Shown one piece after another: positions 44,192-53,007 of a stretch of 64,000 bases of DNA (position 1 is its first letter; each line of letters begins with the position of its first letter). The stretch comes from Hominilimicola fabiformis (GTDB taxonomy: Bacteria > Bacillota > Clostridia > UBA1381): positions 186,001-250,000 of the forward strand of contig NZ_JAJEQM010000001.1 in the NCBI RefSeq assembly GCF_020687385.1. Direction: 5' to 3'. Position numbers and translations under genes: made by a program. Below the pieces are notes generated by a model. It saw only the letters and a list, made by a program, of their open reading frames with translations, ran no database searches and was not told the origin of the DNA.

Positions 44192-44222
44192 AAAAAACCG
44201 CTTTAATGAGCGGTTTTTTTGG
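44192..44222 (+). terminator. Terminator of the stalk-domain gene
   Basis: AACCGCT (44196-44202) and AGCGGTT (44209-44215) with a preceding A run and a following run of T. Confidence 0.85.
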
Positions 44223-44235
44223 TGTGAAAATACAG

Positions 44236-44264
44236 TTGAGAAAAATGCAGTGATATGGTATAAT
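44236..44264 (+). promoter_or_regulatory. Promoter of the radical SAM-HD-EamA operon
   Basis: TTGAGA (44236-44241), 17 nt, TATAAT (44259-44264), 31 bp before the proposed ATG. Confidence 0.75.
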
Positions 44265-44295
44265 TTAAGATATGAAAAATGAAAGAGGTATTAAA

Positions 44296-44898
44296 ATGGT
44301 TATTTTATATGAAGTACACGATAATTTATACGTAAATATGACAAACAAATGTCCGTGCGCGTGCACATTCTGTCTAAGACAAACGAGGGACGAAATGAAT
44401 CATTCGGGCAGTCTTTGGCTTGAAAGAGAACCGAGCGTTGAAGAAGTTAAAAACGAATTTTCAAAATTTGATATGAATAAGTATAAAGAGGTTGTTTTCT
44501 GCGGTTTCGGTGAGCCGACCGAAAGACTTGACGATGTGCTTGAAGTCTGTCGGTTTATAAAGGATAAGTATAACAAAACTATCCGTATAAACACAAACGG
44601 TCTTGCTGACCTTATTCACAAAAAGAACACTGCACCTATGTTTGACGGACTTATCGATATTGTTTCGATCAGCCTTAATACGCCGAACAAAGAACGTTAT
44701 CTTGAACTTACACGCAGTAAATTCGGTATCGAATCGTTTGACGCAATGATTAAGTTTGCCGAAAATGTAAAGCATTATGTAAAGGAAGTTGTGCTTTCGA
44801 CTGTTTCGACAACGCTTACAGAGGAAGAAGAAAAGGAATGTGCCGATATTTGTAAAAAAATCGGCGTGACATACAGAATAAGACCGTTCGAGGATTGA
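44296..44898 (+). CDS. TatD-associated radical SAM protein
   Basis: A 200-residue short radical SAM protein with the cluster motif CPCACTFCLRQ (CxxxCxxC) near residue 16-23, then FCGFGEPTERLD (GGE-like site) and INTNGLADLI. The layout fits the TatD-linked radical SAM group, which usually stands beside a TatD nuclease; no tatD is seen here. The start ATG 44296 follows AAAGAGGTATTAAA. The HD-domain gene starts 5 bp downstream. Confidence 0.8.
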   Translation: MVILYEVHDNLYVNMTNKCPCACTFCLRQTRDEMNHSGSLWLEREPSVEEVKNEFSKFDMNKYKEVVFCGFGEPTERLDDVLEVCRFIKDKYNKTIRINTNGLADLIHKKNTAPMFDGLIDIVSISLNTPNKERYLELTRSKFGIESFDAMIKFAENVKHYVKEVVLSTVSTTLTEEEEKECADICKKIGVTYRIRPFED

Positions 44899-44903
44899 TA
44901 ATT

Positions 44904-45398
44904 ATGAACACTGTTGCAACAGAAATGATAAAGTATTATGCAGGTGACAAGAAACGCATAAACCATTTTATAAAAGTACACGGCTATGCCAAAGCGATAG
45001 GCGAAGCGGAGGAGCTTGATGAAAGGACTATGCTTATTCTTGAAACTGCCGCATATGTGCATGATATAGGAATAAAGATAAGCGAAGAAAAATATAATTC
45101 TTCTGCGGGCAAATATCAGGAAATCGAAGGTCCGTCGATTTCGGAGGAAATGCTTACGAAATTGGGATATGACAAAGACGTTATCGAACGTGTGTCATAC
45201 CTTGTCGGTCATCATCACACATATTCAAATATCGACGGTATCGACTATCAAATACTTGTTGAGGCGGACTTCCTTGTCAATATAGATGAGGACGAAATGA
45301 CAAAAGAAACGGCTAAAAACGTTCGTGAGAAGATATTTAAGACAAAATCCGGTACACAAATGCTGGATAATTTATTTTTAACGGAGCTGATAAAATAA
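44904..45398 (+). CDS. HD-domain phosphohydrolase
   Basis: A 164-residue protein with HD-superfamily ligands: KVHGYAKAIGE (first His), AAYVHDIGIK (HD pair), and LVGHHHTYSNIDG (His cluster), then EADFLVNIDED (Asp). Such proteins hydrolyse nucleotides or related phosphates. It follows the radical SAM gene by 5 bp and its stop overlaps the EamA start (TAATG), so all three are one operon. Substrate unknown. Confidence 0.85.
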   Translation: MNTVATEMIKYYAGDKKRINHFIKVHGYAKAIGEAEELDERTMLILETAAYVHDIGIKISEEKYNSSAGKYQEIEGPSISEEMLTKLGYDKDVIERVSYLVGHHHTYSNIDGIDYQILVEADFLVNIDEDEMTKETAKNVREKIFKTKSGTQMLDNLFLTELIK

Positions 45399-46240
45399 TG
45401 TGGATAGGACTCGTATGCCTTTACGGAGTTTTAAAGGGTGTAAGAGATATAATAAAGAAAAAGGCAATGGAGAAAAACAGTGCTATGGAGGTGCTGTTTT
45501 TCTACACGTTTATAAGCTTTTTATTCGTGACGCCGAGCGTGAAAAACGCATTGTCGATAGATTTTCATTATATCGGATTTGTAATGATAAAATCAGCTAT
45601 AATTTTTATAGCTTGGATATGCAGTTTTAAGGCGATAAAGAAACTGCCGATTGGATTTTACGGAATTATGGATATGTCGCGCGTAATATTTGCGACAGTG
45701 CTGGGAGTAACGGTGCTGGGAGAAGTTATGACGGGACATAAGATTGCCGGTATGGCACTTGTGCTTGTCGGATTGCTTTTCGTAAATGCCAAAGGCAAGG
45801 GATTGGGCGAAGAAAAAACAAAGCCGATATACATTGTACTTGTGCTTATATCGTGTCTTTGCAACGCTGTTTCGGAACTGCTTGATAAAATGCTTATGCA
45901 AAGTATGAACAGCGGTCAACTTCAATTTTGGTATATGTTCTTTATGGTAATATTGTATTTGGGCTATATGATTGTAACCAAAACAAAAATAGATTTTAGA
46001 ACGATATACAAAAATTATTGGATACTTATTTTGAGCGTGTTGTTTGTAATCGGCGATAAGGCACTGTTTATCGCGTGCAGTAAGCAGGAAAGCACAGTTG
46101 TCGCAATGACTCTTATAAAACAATGTTCGGTTATGATTACGATTATAGGCGGACGAATTGTGTTCAAAGAAAAACGCACGCTTTATAAAATGGTGTGCGC
46201 GGCGGTTATAATCGCCGGAATAGTTTTTGCCGTTATGTAA
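45398..46240 (+). CDS. EamA/DMT-family transporter
   Basis: A 280-residue integral membrane protein with ten predicted helices in two EamA halves; ILSVLFVIGDKALFIACS and VAMTLIKQCSVMITIIGGRIVFKEK resemble the end of the second half. DMT-family members export amino acids, nucleobases or other metabolites; the cargo is unknown here. Translation is coupled to the HD gene. The first half shows the typical GVTVLGEVMTGHKIAGMALVLVGLLFV segment. Confidence 0.88.
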   Translation: MWIGLVCLYGVLKGVRDIIKKKAMEKNSAMEVLFFYTFISFLFVTPSVKNALSIDFHYIGFVMIKSAIIFIAWICSFKAIKKLPIGFYGIMDMSRVIFATVLGVTVLGEVMTGHKIAGMALVLVGLLFVNAKGKGLGEEKTKPIYIVLVLISCLCNAVSELLDKMLMQSMNSGQLQFWYMFFMVILYLGYMIVTKTKIDFRTIYKNYWILILSVLFVIGDKALFIACSKQESTVVAMTLIKQCSVMITIIGGRIVFKEKRTLYKMVCAAVIIAGIVFAVM

Positions 46241-46270
46241 AAAATTAAATTTGTTATTGTAAAAAAATGG

Positions 46271-46299
46271 TTGATATGATAGAATGATTTATATATAAT
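46271..46299 (+). promoter_or_regulatory. Promoter of the GGDEF-EAL gene
   Basis: TTGATA (46271-46276), 17 nt, TATAAT (46294-46299), 38 bp before ATG 46338. Confidence 0.75.
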
Positions 46300-46337
46300 C
46301 TATAATGGCATTAAGGGTATATGAAGGGAGTCGGATT

Positions 46338-48431
46338 ATGCTGGATATATATAATGTATTAGATGCAATATCGGAAATTGTATATGTATCTGACGCAGAA
46401 ACTCATGAGATTTTGTACATAAATGAGGCGGGAAAGAAAATTCTCGGCGATTGTTTGGGTGAAACGTGTTATAAACTTTTTCACGGCAAAAGTGAGGAAT
46501 GTACGAATTGTCCTTGCTCGAACGGTGAGGGGCTTTCTGAGTATATTCGTGAAAATGTAATGCCGGAAAAAGCATATATTATTAAGCATAAGGATACTGT
46601 GTGGGACGGTAAAAAGGCATATTTGGATATTGCATTTGACATTACCAACACTGAAGAAATTCAGAAAAGACTTGAACAACGTCTTGATATGGAGCATATT
46701 TTGGTAAGCTGTATGGTTGAAATGCACAAGAATAAACCGTTTGAAGAAAGCTTTACAAATTTGCTTGGAATAATAGGCAAGTATTTTGAAGCGGATAAAA
46801 TTTTTGTGTTCAGTTATGATGAAAATAAACTGAGCAATGTATTTGAATGGAATAACAATGGCGTCAATCCGAGAGCGGAAGAACTTAAAAGCTTGGATTC
46901 AAATATCGTTGATAAGTGGCTGCCGACCTATGACAGCAATGAAAATGTTATTTTAAATAATGTCGAAGATTTGAAAGAAATTTCTGTTGAGGCATATCAT
47001 CAGGCGGTAAAAAGCGGTGTGCAAAGGCTTGTTGCGTCACCGATTGCCGATAACGGTAAGATAATCGGTTTTATCGGCGCAAGTAATTTGCCGGAAGAAA
47101 AATTTTCTCAAATTGTGACATTCTTTGACGCACTTGATTATTTTGTTGCGTCAATGATTATTCGCGAAAAGAGTGCGCGAAAACTCAGAGAGCTGAGCTA
47201 CGTCGATTCGCTTACGGGCCTATATAACAGAAATAAGTTTACAGAAGATACCGAAAGAATTATGAGAGGTCGTAATTGCGGCTTGGGCGTACTTTATATG
47301 GACCTTAACGGTTTGAAAGAGATTAACGATAAAAGCGGTCATTGCGGCGGTGATTGTGCGCTGAAAGATATAGCGAGCGTGATTATTGAGTCGTTTGGCA
47401 AGGAGTGTTCATACAGAGTCGGCGGAGATGAATTTGTCGTGCTTTGCTATGATACGAATGATAAGGAGTTTACAGCTAAGGTTACTGCGTTCAGAAATTT
47501 GATTTCTGAAATTAAGTATAAAGTGTCGATTGGTTTTCATTATTCTAAAGATTCGTCGGATATTGATGAAGTAATAAAGATTGCCGATGAAAAAATGTAT
47601 CAGGATAAGAAATATTATTACAGAAATAACGGTCAGTCGGCAAGATACAGATTTTATAATGATACGTTTGTGTCATTCTCAACACAGGAAAAGTTGAAAA
47701 AGCTTATACAAGAAGAAAGATTTGTTATATGGTTCCAACCGAGATTTTCCGCAATCAACGGAGAATTTTGCGGCAGTGAGGCGCTTATCAGATATTTTGA
47801 TGAGGACGATACGATTGTTTCGCCTATGGATTTCATTCCTGCAATGGAATATAACGAAACGGTGCATATGATAGACCTTTATGTGTTCAGACACGTCTGT
47901 GAATATATTTCCGGCTGGATTGAGGCGGGTAAAAATATTAAGCCTGTGTCGGTTAATATATCGCATTGCACGATTGTCAGACCTAATTTTATGGAAAATC
48001 TTATGGATATTTGGTTTGATTATAATATCCCGAAAGATTCGATTGTGATTGAAGTGTCGGAAGATAAGGTTAAGGGCGGTCTTAGCGATGTGCTTGACAA
48101 AATTGTGGAACTTAAAAATAACGGTTTCCATATTGCGATTGATAATTACGGTGCGAAATATGCGGACTTGTTCTTGTTCTCGGAAGTTAAATTTGATACA
48201 TTGAAACTTGACCGTGAACTTGTTCATAAGCTTGAAACAGATGAAAAGACTTGTATGATTTCAAAGTCGGTTATAGATATTTGTAAAAATTATAATATTT
48301 CCGTTGTCGCCGAGGGCGTCGAAAATGAAAAGGAATATGATATTTTGAAAGAAATGGGCTGCGATGAGGCACAGGGATATTTGTTCGATAAACCGATGTC
48401 GTGGAATAGATTTGAAGAAAAATATTTGTAA
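46338..48431 (+). CDS. PAS-GAF-GGDEF-EAL cyclic-di-GMP signalling protein
   Basis: A 697-residue soluble protein. A PAS-like domain (ISEIVYVSDAETHEILYINEAGKKILG, with a Cys-rich CYKLFHGKSEECTNCPC) is followed by a GAF domain (about 115-285), a GGDEF domain with intact YRVGGDEFVV near residue 363, and an EAL domain. The EAL part has SEALIRYF near 479, NIS and VSE, and VVAEGVEN, but the usual DDFGTGYSSL reads DNYGAKYADL. That loses the second metal-binding aspartate, so the phosphodiesterase may be weak or inactive. ATG 46338 follows AGGGAGTCGGATT. Confidence 0.9.
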   Translation: MLDIYNVLDAISEIVYVSDAETHEILYINEAGKKILGDCLGETCYKLFHGKSEECTNCPCSNGEGLSEYIRENVMPEKAYIIKHKDTVWDGKKAYLDIAFDITNTEEIQKRLEQRLDMEHILVSCMVEMHKNKPFEESFTNLLGIIGKYFEADKIFVFSYDENKLSNVFEWNNNGVNPRAEELKSLDSNIVDKWLPTYDSNENVILNNVEDLKEISVEAYHQAVKSGVQRLVASPIADNGKIIGFIGASNLPEEKFSQIVTFFDALDYFVASMIIREKSARKLRELSYVDSLTGLYNRNKFTEDTERIMRGRNCGLGVLYMDLNGLKEINDKSGHCGGDCALKDIASVIIESFGKECSYRVGGDEFVVLCYDTNDKEFTAKVTAFRNLISEIKYKVSIGFHYSKDSSDIDEVIKIADEKMYQDKKYYYRNNGQSARYRFYNDTFVSFSTQEKLKKLIQEERFVIWFQPRFSAINGEFCGSEALIRYFDEDDTIVSPMDFIPAMEYNETVHMIDLYVFRHVCEYISGWIEAGKNIKPVSVNISHCTIVRPNFMENLMDIWFDYNIPKDSIVIEVSEDKVKGGLSDVLDKIVELKNNGFHIAIDNYGAKYADLFLFSEVKFDTLKLDRELVHKLETDEKTCMISKSVIDICKNYNISVVAEGVENEKEYDILKEMGCDEAQGYLFDKPMSWNRFEEKYL

Positions 48432-48436
48432 TTTAA

Positions 48437-48467
48437 AAGGCGGTACATATGTACCGCCTTAAATATA
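48437..48467. terminator. Bidirectional terminator after the GGDEF-EAL gene
   Basis: AAGGCGGTAC (48437-48446) and GTACCGCCTT (48451-48460) form a perfect 10-bp stem between two convergent genes. Confidence 0.85.
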
Positions 48468-48481
48468 ATAAAGTTATTTTT

Positions 48482-49291
48482 TTAGTTAATATATCTTTGC
48501 ATGGCTTTGTATGCATTCGATGTGGCAGAGTCGGCTTCGTTAAAATTGCTTGTGTATGAAGATAGACTGCCTGTTGGGCTTATAACTAAATTAGTTAGCT
48601 CCAAATAAGAATCATAAAAATCTTGTAATTTTTCATATGCCTCTTTATATTCCTCAGGTGGATTGACTAAATCTTTCATTATGTAATCTGTTGAATCTTG
48701 ATTGTCTTTGATTGACTCAATATCTTTTTTAAAATCATCATCGCTCATTAATGCAGTCAAAGAAGTGTTAAAGTCTTCATTGAATGAATGATTTGTTTTA
48801 GTATATTTGTCCGTCTTGCTATCACTTTCTTTATAAATGGTATTATACCATACATCATGAATTAAGTTGCCTGAATCTTCTGCTTTTATTGCACCCATAA
48901 TCATTGAGGAAGTGGCAGCTGATAAGTTTTCTTTATAGATTGTTTTTGTGTGCTGCCTTATAAAAAATATTCCTGCTATGGCAACAATTATTAATATAAC
49001 AAGTAAAACAATAGACACAATTAATGTAGTTTTTTTCTGCTTGCTTATTTTTGGAATCTTGATACTTGCTACCTCTACTTTTTGTAATTGTTCTAAATTT
49101 TCATGTTCTTTGTTAATAGGACAACCACAGACAGAACATACTGTGTCATTTTCGGATAATTTGTTTCCACATTCAATACAAAAATTTTGTATTTTTTTTT
49201 CTTGTGCTTGATTTTCGTAACCGCATGCAGGACAACACAGAGCTTTATCACTCATTTGATTCCCACAATTAGGACATTTAATTAATGCCAT
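48482..49291 (-). CDS. Double zinc-ribbon single-pass membrane protein
   Basis: A 269-residue protein. Two zinc ribbons occupy the N-terminus (KCPNCGNQ...CPACGYE and FCIECGNKL...CSVCGCP). One transmembrane helix follows (about residues 87-110; TLIVSIVLLVILIIVAIAGIFF). The outer part of about 155 residues is helical and polar without a known motif. The design of zinc-ribbon, one helix and an extracellular sensor-like part is common in Clostridia; function unknown. ATG 49291 lies downstream of an AAAGGGGGAT site. Confidence 0.75.
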   Translation of the reverse strand: MALIKCPNCGNQMSDKALCCPACGYENQAQEKKIQNFCIECGNKLSENDTVCSVCGCPINKEHENLEQLQKVEVASIKIPKISKQKKTTLIVSIVLLVILIIVAIAGIFFIRQHTKTIYKENLSAATSSMIMGAIKAEDSGNLIHDVWYNTIYKESDSKTDKYTKTNHSFNEDFNTSLTALMSDDDFKKDIESIKDNQDSTDYIMKDLVNPPEEYKEAYEKLQDFYDSYLELTNLVISPTGSLSSYTSNFNEADSATSNAYKAMQRYIN

Positions 49292-49403
49292 ATTTAATCC
49301 CCCTTTTTATGTATATGTATTATTATATCATATTTTAGGATATTTTGAAAGTGACAAAATATATAAAACATAGGATGTAATTATGTTATGTTTTAACACA
49401 TAA

Positions 49404-49436
49404 AAGGACTTGTCCATTCGTGAACAAGTCCTTAAT
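49404..49436 (-). terminator. Ancestral terminator of the rubrerythrin gene
   Basis: AAGGACTTGT (49404-49413) and ACAAGTCCTT (49424-49433) form a 10-bp stem, followed on the minus strand by TTTTATG. It sits just beyond the displaced rubrerythrin 3' end at 49448, so it was probably that gene's terminator before the island inserted. Confidence 0.75.
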
Positions 49437-49447
49437 CGTTAAATATT

Positions 49448-49526
49448 TTAACCGAAGTATCTCTTTAACATACCTTCAAAGCCTTTTCCGTGTCTTGCCT
49501 CGTCTTTTGCCATTTCGTGAACTGTG
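49448..49526 (-). repeat. Left att repeat (displaced rubrerythrin 3' end)
   Basis: Seventy-nine bases equal to 55990-56068 apart from one base (49490 G against 56032 A). That change is in the third position of a histidine codon (CAC against CAT). It contains the last 25 codons and the stop of rubrerythrin, with no gene body attached. Confidence 0.92.
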
Positions 49527-49582
49527 CGACGCTTAACAGCGCCGCAAAAGGGGATATTTTCTATAATCATGGAAACATATTC

Positions 49583-49645
49583 CGTACAAGTCTTGTACTT
49601 CTTTTAAATAACTTTTTAACATCTTTCGTACCATTTTAGTACAAG
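49583..49645. repeat. Repeated GTACAAG motifs upstream of the integrase gene
   Basis: GTACAAG at 49584-49590, its inverse CTTGTAC at 49592-49598, and GTACAAG again at 49639-49645 lie between the att repeat and the integrase start. They could be integrase arm sites or an operator. Confidence 0.5.
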
Positions 49646-49662
49646 TTTAAGAGGTGTTAAAC

Positions 49663-50877
49663 ATGACAAAAAGAAACAATGCAGGAGTTTATCAAAAATC
49701 AAATGGCTTTTGGGAATATCGTTTTACCATAGTTGTGGACGGTCAACAAATATCCAGAAAGAAAAGTACGGACGAATTTGGAAACAAACTCAAAACCAAA
49801 AGTGAAGCTATCAGGGCAAGAGAAGCCGCAATTTTCAAGGCTCGGACAGATAGAGAACGTCAAAGGGAAATTAAACGGAAAAAGGTAAAAGAAGTTTTTC
49901 AGGAGTATTGCGAAAAAGGCAGAAACGGCAAAGCCTACAATACAATTTTAAAACAAGACAGCCTTTGGAAAAATCATATTAAAGAGCGGTTTGGAGATAG
50001 ATTTATTGATGAAATCAGTGTTGCGGAAATTGATGATTATTTATCGGAATTATATTATATAGACGGTCTTTCATTCAGTTATGTAGAAAGTTTTTTAAAA
50101 ATGTTTTACTTGATTTTTGGTCAGGCATATTCAAGAAATTATCTTGATGTTGATACTTACAATAAACTTTGTCTTAATAAGGGTACAAAAATATCAATGC
50201 CGAAACTAAAAACAGAAGATGATACGGATATTGTTGCTTTCAGTCGTGAAGAATTGGCACTACTGGACGAATATTTTAAAGGTACAAACGCGGAAACGGC
50301 GTATTTACTCGGTAGATATTGCGGCTTGCGTATCAATGAAACTTTTGGTTTAAAATGGAATAATGTAAATATTGAAAACGGCACTATCACAATAGACCGA
50401 CAAATGCAGTATCAAGAGGGACTTATAAAACTTGTTGCGCCAAAAACGAAAAATGCCAACAGAACGATTTACATGAACGAAAAATTAAAAAGATACTTTA
50501 TAGAATTATCGGCGAGGCGGCGGCAAGATGAAATCCAGTTTGCCGCTTTACGCGAACAAAACCAACGATTTATTGAAGATGTGGACGGTCAAAAAATATA
50601 TTCAACGGAATTAGTGAATTGTTTGCCAAATGGCAAAATTCAAACAAATAATTCTTTTAAATATCCGACAAGGGAAATAAAAAGTCGCTTGAATATACAG
50701 TTTAAATATCATTATCTGCGTCATACCTATGGCACGCTAATGGCTGAAATGAACACGCCTGCGCACTTATTATGCAATCAAATGGGGCATGGTAATATTA
50801 ATGTTACACAACGGTATTATCTGGCTGTTTCTAAAACAGGAATTGATATTTTAAAGAGAAATCTAAATCAAATATAA
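49663..50877 (+). CDS. Tyrosine recombinase (integrase) of the island
   Basis: A 404-residue phage-type integrase. An AP2-like arm-binding start (SNGFWEYRFTIVVDGQQISRKKSTDEFG) precedes a SAM-like core-binding domain and the catalytic domain. Catalytic residues are R in GRYCGLRINETFGLKW, K in APKTKNANR, HYLRH, MGHGNI and the nucleophile Y in TQRYYL. It should integrate and excise the 6.5-kb island at the rubrerythrin 3' end. ATG 49663 follows AAGAGGTGTTAAAC. Full length for the family. A terminator shared with the convergent XRE gene follows. Confidence 0.93.
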   Translation: MTKRNNAGVYQKSNGFWEYRFTIVVDGQQISRKKSTDEFGNKLKTKSEAIRAREAAIFKARTDRERQREIKRKKVKEVFQEYCEKGRNGKAYNTILKQDSLWKNHIKERFGDRFIDEISVAEIDDYLSELYYIDGLSFSYVESFLKMFYLIFGQAYSRNYLDVDTYNKLCLNKGTKISMPKLKTEDDTDIVAFSREELALLDEYFKGTNAETAYLLGRYCGLRINETFGLKWNNVNIENGTITIDRQMQYQEGLIKLVAPKTKNANRTIYMNEKLKRYFIELSARRRQDEIQFAALREQNQRFIEDVDGQKIYSTELVNCLPNGKIQTNNSFKYPTREIKSRLNIQFKYHYLRHTYGTLMAEMNTPAHLLCNQMGHGNINVTQRYYLAVSKTGIDILKRNLNQI

Positions 50878-50884
50878 TAGCGCG

Positions 50885-50911
50885 GCGGCGGTGTAATTCC
50901 GCCGCTTTTTG
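50885..50911. terminator. Terminator between integrase and XRE genes
   Basis: GCGGCGG (50885-50891) pairs with CCGCCGC (50899-50905), followed by TTTTTG. Confidence 0.85.
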
Positions 50912-50912
50912 A

Positions 50913-51245
50913 TTATTTTTCATAATATTTAAGGGCGAATAATATTCCTAATGCTTTTTGTTGTTTCTCATTATCTAATTCTTTGAATATATCTAATAAT
51001 TCAATTTCATTAGAGGTCAATCCATCCTTTAAAAATTTTTCAACAGGTGTTCGTATATCGGTATTTCCTATAATATAATCAACAGAAACACCAAAAATAT
51101 TTGACATCTGAATTAAGGTATCAATACCGGGCTGATGTCTGCCTGTTTCGTATGCGCTTACCATATATTGAGATATGTTTAATTTCATTGCAAGCCCTAT
51201 TTGGTTTAAATGCTTTTCTTTTCGTAATTCAGCAATTCTATTCAT
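50913..51245 (-). CDS. XRE-family repressor of the island
   Basis: A 110-residue Cro/C1-type regulator with RIAELRKEKHLNQIGLAMKLNISQYMVSAYETGRHQPGIDTLIQMSNIFGVSVDYIIGNTD and a short C-terminal helix pair. It is divergent from the small Cys-rich gene and cargo. A perfect 9-bp inverted repeat just upstream of its start is a likely operator, so it may control its own gene and the cargo promoter. It converges with the integrase. Confidence 0.88.
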   Translation of the reverse strand: MNRIAELRKEKHLNQIGLAMKLNISQYMVSAYETGRHQPGIDTLIQMSNIFGVSVDYIIGNTDIRTPVEKFLKDGLTSNEIELLDIFKELDNEKQQKALGILFALKYYEK

Positions 51246-51256
51246 AACTACCCTCC

Positions 51257-51283
51257 ATAATTATTGTTTATACAAATAATTAT
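51257..51283. promoter_or_regulatory. Candidate XRE operator
   Basis: ATAATTATT (51257-51265) and AATAATTAT (51275-51283) form a perfect inverted repeat with a 9-nt spacer, 12 bp from the XRE start and just upstream of the divergent promoter. Confidence 0.55.
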
Positions 51284-51294
51284 ATTGGGAATGC

Positions 51295-51323
51295 TTGACT
51301 TTGCGATAGGTTTATACTATAAT
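51295..51323 (+). promoter_or_regulatory. Promoter of the island cargo
   Basis: TTGACT (51295-51300), 17 nt, TATAAT (51318-51323), 42 bp before the small Cys-rich gene. Confidence 0.8.
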
Positions 51324-51365
51324 AATATTGGAATTAGCAATATTGCGAGGAGTGAAATTTAAATT

Positions 51366-51563
51366 ATGACAAAAGTATCTCAAATGCAGGGAATATCAGC
51401 ACATTTAGAATTTTTACCAACGGATAATAAGCGCAGATACCCTTCAAAATGTATTTATGTAGAGGGGAAACGTGGAAGTTACATATGTAAATGTTCCAAA
51501 AGCTGTAATTATAAAACAGAATGTAGTACCCAAAAATGTGAACATTATAACGAAAAAAATTAA
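51366..51563 (+). CDS. Small cysteine-rich protein
   Basis: A 65-residue protein starting MTKVSQMQGISAHLEFLP. Six cysteines in the C-terminal half (SKCIY, YICKCSKSCNYKTEC, QKCEHY) suggest metal binding or disulphides. It has no signal peptide. A promoter with an ideal spacer lies just upstream, and the leucine-rich-repeat gene follows by 25 bp. No family recognised. Confidence 0.6.
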   Translation: MTKVSQMQGISAHLEFLPTDNKRRYPSKCIYVEGKRGSYICKCSKSCNYKTECSTQKCEHYNEKN

Positions 51564-51588
51564 ATTACATAGAAAGGAACCCACCAAA

Positions 51589-53007
51589 ATGAAAAAGAAA
51601 TTTTTAAGTATTATTTTTATTTTAACGGCATTATTTATTATGCCACTTATCGCAAATGCAGAATCAGAAGAATATGACTATCGAGGAATGCTGTTATATA
51701 CAATAAATGACAGTAAAACAGCGATTACAATTACAAACAGCGATTTTTATTCAACTGCAATAGCAATACCCGAAAAAATAAATGGTATTCCTGTAACAAC
51801 TATTGCGCAAGGAGCATTCAGCGGACGCACGAATTTGAAGCAAGTTTCAATACCTGATAGTGTAACATCTATTGATTCAAGTGCGTTTGAGTATTGTAAA
51901 AATATTTCAAGGATTGTATTGCCTAAAAATTTACAAACCATAGGATGCTTTGCATTTGAAGGCTGTACTAATTTGGAATATATAAATATACCGAATAATG
52001 TAACATTAATAGACGCATACGCTTTTTCATATTGTTCCAATCTATCATATATTACTATTCCTGATAGCGTAATGACTGTTGGTTTTGGAGCATTTGACTA
52101 TTGTACTAATTTAAAAAATGTAAGCATAGGAAAAGGAGTTAAAAAATTTGGTGTTTCTCCTTTTGATGATACTAATGTTATTCCTGACGGTGTATTCTTT
52201 AACTGTAACAATTTATCGTATATAAGCGTTGACGCAGAAAATAAAGTTTATTGCTCCCTTGAAGGTAATTTGTTTAACAAAAATAAGACAGAATTATTAC
52301 AGTATGCAAGAGGAAGATTAAATACAGAATATTCAATTCCTGCAAGTGTAATAAAAATTCATAGCAGTGCATTCAATAATTCGACAAATTTAAGGAATAT
52401 TACTATTCCTAATGGCGTAAAAGCTATTGGCAGTTTTTCAGGGTGTGTAAATTTGGAAAGCATTGATATTCCAGACAGCGTTACAAGCGTAAATTCAAAT
52501 TTGGCACAGTCATTTTATAATTGCAAAAATTTAACAGATATAAAAATAGGTAATGGTATTAAAGAGATTTCTTATCAGATGTTTAAAAGCTGTAGCAACT
52601 TGAAAAATATCACAATAGGTAATGGTGTTAAAAAAATAGGATATGAGGCTTTTTCAGGTTGCTCAAATCTTGATAAGGTAACTGTTGCTGATATAAATTC
52701 ATACTTAAATATAGATTTTGAAACTCAGAATTCAAACGGAATATATGATTACACATCATGCCCTATGTATTATGCGTCTAAATTATATGAAAATAATAAA
52801 AGAGTAATATCAATAGATATTTCAAACAAAATAACTGAAATACCTCCTTATGCGTTTAACGGATGCGATAGTATAAAAACAATATACATACCTGATTCCG
52901 TAAAAAAATCAATTGCAATGCGTTTGAAAATTGTACAAACTTGTCAGCAGTCAATATTCCGAGTAATACAGAAAGTATTGATACATCTGCTTTTAAGAAT
53001 TGTCTAA
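51589..53007 (+). pseudogene. BspA-like leucine-rich-repeat secreted protein, 5' part (frameshifted)
   Basis: From ATG 51589 (AGAAAGGA upstream), this frame encodes a signal peptide (MKKKFLSIIFILTALFI..., ending near ANA) and more than ten LRR_5 repeats with the pattern FxxCxNLxxIxIPDSVxxIGxxAF. After DSVKK the repeat pattern stops at an A7 run (52902-52908) and 29 non-repeat residues lead to a stop. Adding one A gives KKINCNAFENCTNLSAVNIP and continues the repeats to 53747. The intact protein would have about 719 residues. BspA-like proteins bind host matrix or other bacteria. It may be broken, phase-variable or affected by a base error. Confidence 0.85.
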
